20,913 nucleotides of DNA from Bacillota bacterium (lineage in GTDB: Bacteria; Bacillota_A; Clostridia; Lutisporales; Lutisporaceae). Where the stretch lies: positions 1 to 20,913 of the forward strand of contig JAKJBT010000023.1 in the NCBI GenBank assembly GCA_022706865.1, in the 5' to 3' direction. A program made the translations under genes and the position numbers. The notes under the pieces were generated by a model that ran no database searches, was not told the DNA's origin, and saw only the letters and a program-made list of their open reading frames with translations. Below are positions 15,742 through 20,913 of the stretch, piece after piece; the stretch's first letter is position 1, and every line of letters begins with the position of its first letter.

Positions 15742-16192
15742 TTTTTTCTTCACCGCCTATAAGAGTTAATCCCAGCGTTTCAAGAACGCTTTGGGTTTCT
15801 ATTATACTTTTCTGATTGTTGAGGCAATAAAGGATTACCGCATCTCTCTTGATTTTGGGATACAATAAGCTCTTTTGTGCTACCTTTAACAGTTTTTGTG
15901 CCTCATCCACACTTAGCCCAAACCCGAATGCCAGCTGTATAACCTTGTCCCTGGACGGCTTACGTGTTCCATTAAAGAGCTGATGTCCATAAGTGCGCTC
16001 AATGGAAGCCATCTTTATAACCCTCTCCGGCACTTGCCCCATAGTACGGCAAAGTTCAGTGATATAATTATGGAATAAGGGTATTTCCATTTCCGTTGAG
16101 TTACCTTCCAGGAACCTTTCCAGATCCGGGGCTTTGAAAAGCCTGCGAAGTAAAGTGCTTGTCCCGGTGTTTTTCCCATTTTGCTGTGCCAT
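15734..16192 (-). CDS. Small XRE-like helix-turn-helix protein coupled to the kinase
   Basis: A 152-residue protein. The ATG (16190-16192) follows AAGGAGG with 8-base spacing. Residues about 40-105 form a helical XRE/Cro-like domain (RVIKMASIERTYGHQLFNGTRKPSRDKVIQLAFGF, written here as the span 57-91), followed by a helical segment containing KSLLYPKIKRDAVILYCL (107-124). No signal or membrane segment is present. Its last 8 bases overlap the kinase start, so the two are translationally coupled and probably act together. It could be the kinase substrate or an adaptor and may or may not bind DNA. The 116-bp gap to the upstream DUF1015 gene contains no clear promoter or terminator. Confidence 0.78.
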   Translation of the reverse strand: MAQQNGKNTGTSTLLRRLFKAPDLERFLEGNSTEMEIPLFHNYITELCRTMGQVPERVIKMASIERTYGHQLFNGTRKPSRDKVIQLAFGFGLSVDEAQKLLKVAQKSLLYPKIKRDAVILYCLNNQKSIIETQSVLETLGLTLIGGEEKNG

Positions 16193-16308
16193 GTCGATGA
16201 CCTCCTTGCTGTGGACTTTTACGGCCTAAACGCATATAAACAAAGGAATACTGCTTGCCGCTGCTCCAAAGCCTGTTTGCTGCAGAGCAATGAATCAAGT
16301 ATTTTTAT
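16193..16308. other. Intergenic gap between DUF1015 and HTH-kinase genes
   Basis: Apart from the AAGGAGG ribosome site of the HTH gene (near 16200-16206), nothing distinct is seen. There is no terminator with a T-run after the DUF1015 stop and no consensus -35/-10 pair, so read-through from the serine operon into the HTH-kinase pair is possible. Confidence 0.4.
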
Positions 16309-17553
16309 CTACAGTTCGTGTATGAATAATCCGCTTCTTAGCTTTGGTTCAAACCAGGTTGATTTGGGCGGCATGACCTTTCCTGCATCGGCAATGGACA
16401 TCAGATCCTCAATAGTGGTAGGGCACATTGAAAAAGCAACCTTCATACCTGCATTTACCCGCTTCTCCAATTCCCCGAGGCCTCTGATACCTCCTACAAA
16501 GTCTATTCTCTTGTCAGTTCTGGGATCCTTTATTCCCAATACAGGGTCAAGCAGATTATTCTGCATTATGGACACATCCAGCCTGTCAACCGGGTCCTTC
16601 TCATTGTATGTGCCTGCCTTGGCCGTAAGCTTATACCACTTTCCATCCATGTACATCCCGAAGGTATGCTTTATAGTGGGTTTGAATTGTCCTTCCCCAA
16701 TGTATTCTTCAATAACGAATTTCTCTCCGACTTTTTCCAGGAACTCTTCAGCGGAATTGCCGTTCAAGTCCTTTACCACCCTATTGTAATCCATTATATA
16801 AAGCTGCTCATCGGGGAAAAGAACTGAGAGGAAGAAGTTGAATTCCTCGTCCCCCTTGTAGCCCGGAAAGCTCTCCCTCCTCTTGAGGCCTACCTTTACC
16901 GCAGATGCGGAACGATGGTGACCGTCGGCTATATATAAATAGTCAACAGCGCTGAACTTTTCTTCCAGCCTCTGAATTACGGCAGCCTCGTCAATTATCC
17001 ATACCGTATGGCCTATACCGTCATCGGATACAAAGTCATATACCGGCTTGTGGTCTGCCATCCAGCTGTCCACTATTTCATTTATTCCCTTTGAAGCCCT
17101 GTATGTAAGGAAAATCGGCCCGGTATTGGCATTGCAGTAATCAACGTGGTTTATCCTGTCCTGCTCCTTATCCGCTCTCGTATACTCATGCTTCTTAATA
17201 ATGTTATTGACATAATCATCTATTGAGGTGCAGCCCACAAGCCCTGTCTGTACACGGCCCTTCATAACCTGCTTGTATATGTACAGGCAGTTCTTTTCAT
17301 CCTGCTGAAAAACCCCGTCCTTAATCATTTCTCTCAGATTGTCCCTGGCTTTTTCATATACCCTTTTGTCATATATGTCAATGGAAGGGTCAAGGTCCAC
17401 TTCTGCCTTATCAACATGCAGGAATGAATAGGGATTGCCTTTTACCATCTCTCTTGCTTCATTGCTGTCCATTACATCATAAGGAAGGGCTGCCACCTTG
17501 TGCGCCAGCTCCGGTGCCGGCCTTATTGCCCTGAATGCTTTTACTGTTGCCAT
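16309..17553 (-). CDS. DUF1015 family protein in the serine operon
   Basis: A 414-residue cytoplasmic protein recognisable as DUF1015 from its blocks: RPAPELAHKVAALPYDV (11-27), KHEYTR (121-126), DGHHRSASA (210-218) and the C-terminal MPPKSTWFEPKLRSGLF (394-410). The DGHHR loop resembles the catalytic loop of the ParB/sulfiredoxin-fold serine kinases (SerK/SbnI type); whether it has that chemistry is inference. It starts 11 bp after the serA stop, and its AGGAGA site overlaps that stop (TAGGAGA), so it is tightly coupled to phosphoglycerate dehydrogenase. No serB-type phosphatase is present in the operon, which makes a role in serine/phosphoserine interconversion attractive. No terminator is visible after its stop. 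Confidence 0.85.
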   Translation of the reverse strand: MATVKAFRAIRPAPELAHKVAALPYDVMDSNEAREMVKGNPYSFLHVDKAEVDLDPSIDIYDKRVYEKARDNLREMIKDGVFQQDEKNCLYIYKQVMKGRVQTGLVGCTSIDDYVNNIIKKHEYTRADKEQDRINHVDYCNANTGPIFLTYRASKGINEIVDSWMADHKPVYDFVSDDGIGHTVWIIDEAAVIQRLEEKFSAVDYLYIADGHHRSASAVKVGLKRRESFPGYKGDEEFNFFLSVLFPDEQLYIMDYNRVVKDLNGNSAEEFLEKVGEKFVIEEYIGEGQFKPTIKHTFGMYMDGKWYKLTAKAGTYNEKDPVDRLDVSIMQNNLLDPVLGIKDPRTDKRIDFVGGIRGLGELEKRVNAGMKVAFSMCPTTIEDLMSIADAGKVMPPKSTWFEPKLRSGLFIHEL

Positions 17554-17564
17554 AGTTTTCTCTC

Positions 17565-18476
17565 CTATTCAAAGAAATTTTGAATAATCTGTAATATTTC
17601 ACCGCCTATTCTTTCCTGGGCTTCATTGGTTGAAGCTCCAATATGAGGTGTCAATGATATTCTTTCATGGGTATATATTCTTTCATTCTTGGTAGGTTCC
17701 TCTTCAAATACATCAAGTGCGGCGGCAGCAACCTTTCCGGAATCAAGAGCCTTCAAGAGCGCTTCCTCGCTTACCACACCGCCTCTTGCCGTATTGACCA
17801 GATACACACCGTTTTTCATTTTTGCGAACTGCGCTTCACCTATTACAGGCTGCTGGTCCTGTGTGCAAGGTATATGAATCGATATAAAATCAGAGACAGG
17901 CAGGAGCTCATCCAGTTTCATATATTTGTAATCACTGAAGCCTTCCTTGGCGCCGCTGGTATTGGTATAAACGACCTTCATTCCCAGAGCATATGCCCTT
18001 TTTGCAACCTCCCTTGCAATCCTTCCAAAGCCTACCAGGCCCAAGGTTTTGCCGGAAAGTTCAATCCCCTCGTACTGCTTCTTGTTCCATTTGCCTTGTC
18101 TCATGGTGTGATTGGCGATATGTATATGCCTGGCCAGGCAGAACATATGGCCTATAGCCAGCTCCGCCACCGATGCGCTGCTTGCATTGGGCGTATTGGC
18201 AACTGCTATACCGTTAAGCTTCGCGTAATCCACATCTATGTTGTCGACTCCGACACCTCCGCGGATTATGAGCTTAAGCCTCCCTGTTTCCAGAGCTGCA
18301 TCAATTATCGGCTGTCTTACTTTTGTTGCTGAACGCACAACAACTGCATCATAGTTTTTTATTTGTTCCTTCAACTCTTCCGGCTCATAAAATCGTTCAA
18401 CCACTTCATAACCGCTGTTTTTAAGCTTTTCAACAGCAGACTTTTCCATACCGTCAGTTACAAGTATCCTTTTCAT
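17565..18476 (-). CDS. serA: D-3-phosphoglycerate dehydrogenase, short form
   Basis: Oxidises 3-phosphoglycerate to 3-phosphohydroxypyruvate, the first step of serine synthesis, using NAD. At 303 residues it holds only the two catalytic domains and lacks the C-terminal ACT domain, so feedback inhibition by serine through ACT is not expected. Motifs: RGGVGVDNID (72-81), Rossmann loop GLVGFGRIA (146-154), and catalytic R231 (NTARGG), E260 (EEEP) and H278 (TPHIGAST). It is the middle gene of the operon, 43 bp after the aminotransferase. Its ribosome site is weak (GGGGG about 11 bases before ATG). A related 2-hydroxyacid dehydrogenase activity is possible, but the context supports SerA. Confidence 0.92.
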   Translation of the reverse strand: MKRILVTDGMEKSAVEKLKNSGYEVVERFYEPEELKEQIKNYDAVVVRSATKVRQPIIDAALETGRLKLIIRGGVGVDNIDVDYAKLNGIAVANTPNASSASVAELAIGHMFCLARHIHIANHTMRQGKWNKKQYEGIELSGKTLGLVGFGRIAREVAKRAYALGMKVVYTNTSGAKEGFSDYKYMKLDELLPVSDFISIHIPCTQDQQPVIGEAQFAKMKNGVYLVNTARGGVVSEEALLKALDSGKVAAAALDVFEEEPTKNERIYTHERISLTPHIGASTNEAQERIGGEILQIIQNFFE

Positions 18477-18519
18477 CCGCTTACAACCCCCACACTTTAT
18501 TTATTTTAAAAAATCCCTC

Positions 18520-19596
18520 TTACAGCCCCAATATCTCATCAATATTCTTAATAAGCTCCTTCACTTCATCAAGAGTGTAATCGCCCATATGGGATATTCT
18601 GAAGGTTTTGTCCTTAAGATCTCCATAACCGTTTGAAATCACAAAACCTCTCTCACCCAGCTTTTTGTTCAGGTCATCGACATCAATTCCTCTTGTATTC
18701 GTGACAGTTGTAAGGGTATTTGAAAGATATTTCTCATTTTCCACAAACAGTGCAAAATTCTTTCTTGCCCATGCACGTACATACTCAGCCATTTCGATAT
18801 GCCTGGCAAATCTCTTCTCAAGGCCTTCGGCAAGAATCTTATCCAGCTGATAGTCCATTGCAAACATATGGGAAAGGGATGGGGTTGACGGATACTGATA
18901 ATTCTTTTTATTTATAAAGTCATAAAGCTCCACCAGGTCAAAGTAGAGTCCTCTGTTCTCTACCTGTCTGGCTGCTTCAATAGCCCTTTCGGATACTGAG
19001 CATACAGCCATGCCTGCCGGCAAGCCAAGGCATTTCTGTGTTGATGTAATGCAGACATCCACTCCCCACTCGTCAACCTTGATGTCTGTTCCGCCCATGG
19101 AGCTTACGGTATCAATAAGGTAAAGCACATCCGGATACTTCTTCTTAAGAAGAGCTCCGATTTCTCCGCAGGGATTCATGATGCCTGATGAGGTTTCATT
19201 CTGCGTTACAGTGATCACATCGTATTTGCCGGTGGCAAGTGCCTCATCCACCATTTCAGGAGTAGTAGGCTGTCCCGATACCGATGAGATCTTATCTGCC
19301 GGTACTCCGTTGGTTTTGGCCATCTTGAACCATCTGTCTCCAAAGGCACCTACCGAAAAAACCGCTGCCCTTTTTTTTGTGCAGGAACGGATGGCACCCT
19401 CCATCAGGCCGCTTCCGGAGGATGTGGAGAGTATTATCTGGTTCTTGGTCTGGAATACTTTCATAAGCTTTTCAGAAATACTTCGCTGTAATGCCGAGGC
19501 ATCCTTTGACCGATGCCCTATCTGAGGCGTAGCCATTTTTTGAAGCACATCCTCACGAACATCAATAGGCCCAGGGATAAATAATTTTTTGTGCAT
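18520..19596 (-). CDS. Class V aminotransferase (phosphoserine / serine-pyruvate type)
   Basis: PLP enzyme of the AGXT-like branch of class V aminotransferases, 358 residues from the ATG at 19594-19596, which follows AAGGGAGG; the longer open frame to 19671 lacks a site and runs into the promoter. D162 (LIDTVSSMGG) should hold the PLP pyridine nitrogen and K188 (TSTQKCLG) the Schiff base. FIPGPIDV at the N-terminus and GHRSKD are typical of this branch. Next to serA it most likely makes phosphoserine from phosphohydroxypyruvate and glutamate, replacing canonical SerC, as such enzymes do in several anaerobes and thermophiles. Serine-glyoxylate or alanine-glyoxylate transamination remains possible. 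First gene of the serine operon. Confidence 0.9.
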   Translation of the reverse strand: MHKKLFIPGPIDVREDVLQKMATPQIGHRSKDASALQRSISEKLMKVFQTKNQIILSTSSGSGLMEGAIRSCTKKRAAVFSVGAFGDRWFKMAKTNGVPADKISSVSGQPTTPEMVDEALATGKYDVITVTQNETSSGIMNPCGEIGALLKKKYPDVLYLIDTVSSMGGTDIKVDEWGVDVCITSTQKCLGLPAGMAVCSVSERAIEAARQVENRGLYFDLVELYDFINKKNYQYPSTPSLSHMFAMDYQLDKILAEGLEKRFARHIEMAEYVRAWARKNFALFVENEKYLSNTLTTVTNTRGIDVDDLNKKLGERGFVISNGYGDLKDKTFRISHMGDYTLDEVKELIKNIDEILGL

Positions 19597-19642
19597 TTTC
19601 GTTCCTCCCTTAAATCTTTTCTCAAAGTTGTAACACAAGATA

Positions 19643-19671
19643 ATAATATCATTTGCAGGAATCGGCCTCAA
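19643..19671 (-). promoter_or_regulatory. Promoter of the serine operon
   Basis: On the minus strand TTGAGG (complement of 19666-19671), 17 bp, then TATTAT (complement of 19643-19648). The predicted leader to the ATG at 19596 is about 40 bases, too short for a T-box or a riboswitch. Confidence 0.7.
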
Positions 19672-19733
19672 TATATTTATATTTTTTTAAATACATTTTT
19701 TGCCCGATGTCCGCAATCCGAGTACAGATGACT

Positions 19734-19752
19734 TATTTGAAGTATTCAAATA
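19734..19752. promoter_or_regulatory. Palindrome overlapping the -35 of the Nudix gene (candidate operator)
   Basis: TATTTGAA-GTA-TTCAAATA is a perfect 8-bp inverted repeat with a 3-bp centre. Its right half contains the predicted -35 hexamer TTCAAA (19745-19750), a typical repressor position. The protein that binds it is unknown. Confidence 0.5.
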
Positions 19753-19773
19753 TTTACCGGCATTTGTTATAAT
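19745..19773 (+). promoter_or_regulatory. Promoter of the Nudix-aldolase unit
   Basis: TTCAAA (19745-19750), a 17-bp spacer and a perfect TATAAT (19768-19773), with transcription starting near 19780. This puts the upstream in-frame ATG at 19780 at the very 5' end and supports the ATG at 19822 as the real start. Confidence 0.7.
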
Positions 19774-19821
19774 CGATATATGAGAATATCCCTTTACCAT
19801 ATCATTACAAAGAGGTGTCAT

Positions 19822-20427
19822 ATGGAAGTGGATTTTACAAAACTGGTCAACAGGAAAACAGCCATAAGTGATAAAGAAGTATATCTGGAATTCTCCGTCC
19901 TGGTTCCGATAATAAAAACCGGCAGTGAGTTTTCACTTCTTTTCGAAGTCAGATCGGAGAAGCTTGCCAAGCAGCCTAACGAAATATGCTTCCCCGGAGG
20001 GAAGATAGAAAGCTTTGAAAATGCACGGCAGGCTGCCTTGAGGGAAACCACAGAGGAGCTTCTGATTCCTGAAGCGGATATTGATGTCATTGCCGAACTG
20101 GACACTATTGTCACACCATTCAACAGAATCCTGTACCCCTTTGCCGGAAAACTTCATGAATACAACGGAACCTTTAATCCTGGGGAAGTAAAGGAAACCT
20201 TCATTGTTCCCCTTTCCTTCTTCCTGGAAAATGCCCCGCTGCGTCATGATATTAATATAAGTATGAAACCTGCGGAAGGTTTTCCATATCATATGGTACA
20301 GGATGGAAGGGATTACCCCTGGGGTAAAGGGAAATACCCCGTATATTTCTATACCTATGAAAATAAGATAATATGGGGACTGACTGCAAGGATTATCAAA
20401 AACTTTGTAAATCTGCTGGGTTCATAA
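19822..20427 (+). CDS. Nudix hydrolase, CoA pyrophosphatase-like (NudL/YeaB group)
   Basis: Start taken at ATG 19822 behind AGAGG (19811-19815), giving 201 residues. The Nudix box runs from G60 to I82: G-x5-E66-x7-R74-E75-x2-E78-E79, with the usual glycine after EE replaced by leucine (EELLI). Just before it, LLFEVRSEKLAKQPNEICFPGGK resembles the extra signature of CoA pyrophosphatases (39-61), which split CoA or acyl-CoA into phosphopantetheine and 3',5'-ADP. The Mg-binding glutamates are intact. No signal or membrane segment is seen. It shares a transcript with the downstream aldolase (37-bp gap). Substrate assignment within Nudix proteins is uncertain. Confidence 0.85.
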   Translation: MEVDFTKLVNRKTAISDKEVYLEFSVLVPIIKTGSEFSLLFEVRSEKLAKQPNEICFPGGKIESFENARQAALRETTEELLIPEADIDVIAELDTIVTPFNRILYPFAGKLHEYNGTFNPGEVKETFIVPLSFFLENAPLRHDINISMKPAEGFPYHMVQDGRDYPWGKGKYPVYFYTYENKIIWGLTARIIKNFVNLLGS

Positions 20428-20464
20428 TATTTGCCCGGAATACAACGGAAGGAGTATAAACAGC

Positions 20465-20913
20465 ATGAGAATTAATAAAATCAAAGGTGTTATACCTCCG
20501 ATGATCACACCCTTCAAAGAAAACGGGGATGTGGATTACCGGATGCATGCCGGTAATATGGAAAAATGGAACAATGATAACCTGGCAGGCTACCTGGTCC
20601 TGGGATCCAACAGCGAGGCCGTGTACCTGAATGAGGAAGAAAAACTTGAGATGATAAGGATTACCGTTGAAGCAGCCAGGAAAGACAGGCTTATACTTGC
20701 GGGAACCGGTATGGAATCAACCAGGGAAACAATAAAGCTGACTAATAAGGCTGCAAGGCTTGGAGCACACGGTGCATTGGTTTTGACTCCTTTTTATTAC
20801 GGCGGCAAAATGAATGATGAAGCTCTGATAAGCTATTTTACCGAAGTAGCAGATAATTCGGATATCCCTGTATTGATATACAATGTGACCAAATTCACCC
20901 ATGTGAATATTTC
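20465..20913 (+). CDS. DapA/NanA-superfamily aldolase or lyase (N-terminal part)
   Basis: The first 149 codons are in the window; the gene runs off the right edge. ATG 20465 follows AAGGAG (20450-20455). The protein is a class I (Schiff-base) TIM-barrel aldolase of the dihydrodipicolinate synthase family: IKGVIPPMITPF (6-17), GSNSEAVYL (47-55) where DapA has GTTGES, TPFYYGG near 110-116, and IYNV near 138-141 with the conserved active-site tyrosine. The Schiff-base lysine would lie beyond the edge. GSNSEAVYL is closer to the GSNGEF of 4-hydroxy-2-oxoglutarate aldolase than to true DapA, so it is probably not the lysine-pathway enzyme. It shares a transcript with the Nudix gene. Confidence 0.85.
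   Translation, partial: MRINKIKGVIPPMITPFKENGDVDYRMHAGNMEKWNNDNLAGYLVLGSNSEAVYLNEEEKLEMIRITVEAARKDRLILAGTGMESTRETIKLTNKAARLGAHGALVLTPFYYGGKMNDEALISYFTEVADNSDIPVLIYNVTKFTHVNI

Noticed and set aside
15734..15753. Programmed frameshift fusing the small HTH protein to the kinase at the A7 run
   Set aside because: The kinase frame is +1/-2 relative to the HTH frame, so the usual -1 slip on A7 does not reach it; a stop-start overlap explains the arrangement.
19597..19733. T-box or riboswitch in front of the serine operon
   Set aside because: The predicted leader is only about 40 bases, and no T-box motif or terminator hairpin is present.

Overview
The window looks like a chromosomal segment of an anaerobic, spore-former-type Clostridia bacterium, perhaps related to the cellulolytic Acetivibrio/Ruminiclostridium group. 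The reasons are strong AGGAGG-type ribosome binding sites, sigma-A-like TTGACA/TATAAT promoters, S-layer-homology (SLH) proteins, a lipoprotein NagZ, and a short oxidative TCA operon. The genus is an inference. I see no tRNA, rRNA, CRISPR array, transposase or phage gene.

Layout. (1) 1-1620: a partial leftward gene whose N-terminus resembles a ParM-type actin-like ATPase, divergent from a 436-residue P-loop ATPase of unknown role. A perfect GGACTTTAGTCC-core palindrome lies between them, and an intrinsic terminator ends the ATPase gene. (2) 1627-5204: a lipoprotein beta-N-acetylhexosaminidase (nagZ) with its own promoter, convergent with an LtaS-type lipoteichoic acid synthase. Between and slightly overlapping them is a ~290-bp imperfect palindrome that folds into a Y-shaped structure. 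(3) 5231-9658: leftward operon aconitase - NAD-type isocitrate dehydrogenase - citrate synthase, i.e. citrate to 2-oxoglutarate for glutamate synthesis. A strong promoter has a LysR-type dyad plus half-site in front of it. (4) 9870-16192: a leftward module of small XRE-like HTH protein, membrane Ser/Thr kinase with an SLH-like outer domain, SLH protein with a repeat tail, large HTH regulator, and a second SLH protein. The last three form an operon whose -35 box sits inside the 19-bp stem that follows the kinase gene. (5) 16309-19671: leftward serine operon of class V aminotransferase, phosphoglycerate dehydrogenase without an ACT domain, and a DUF1015 protein carrying a DGHHR motif. (6) 19734-20913: rightward Nudix (CoA-pyrophosphatase-like) gene and the start of a DapA-superfamily aldolase/lyase.

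The best candidates for undescribed biology are the large Y-shaped palindrome between nagZ and ltaS, and the HTH-kinase-SLH-HTH-SLH module, which reads as a possible cell-surface sensing circuit. The DUF1015 protein also stands where a serine pathway would need a phosphatase or serine-kinase-type step. All functions are read from motifs and context; no database search was possible.
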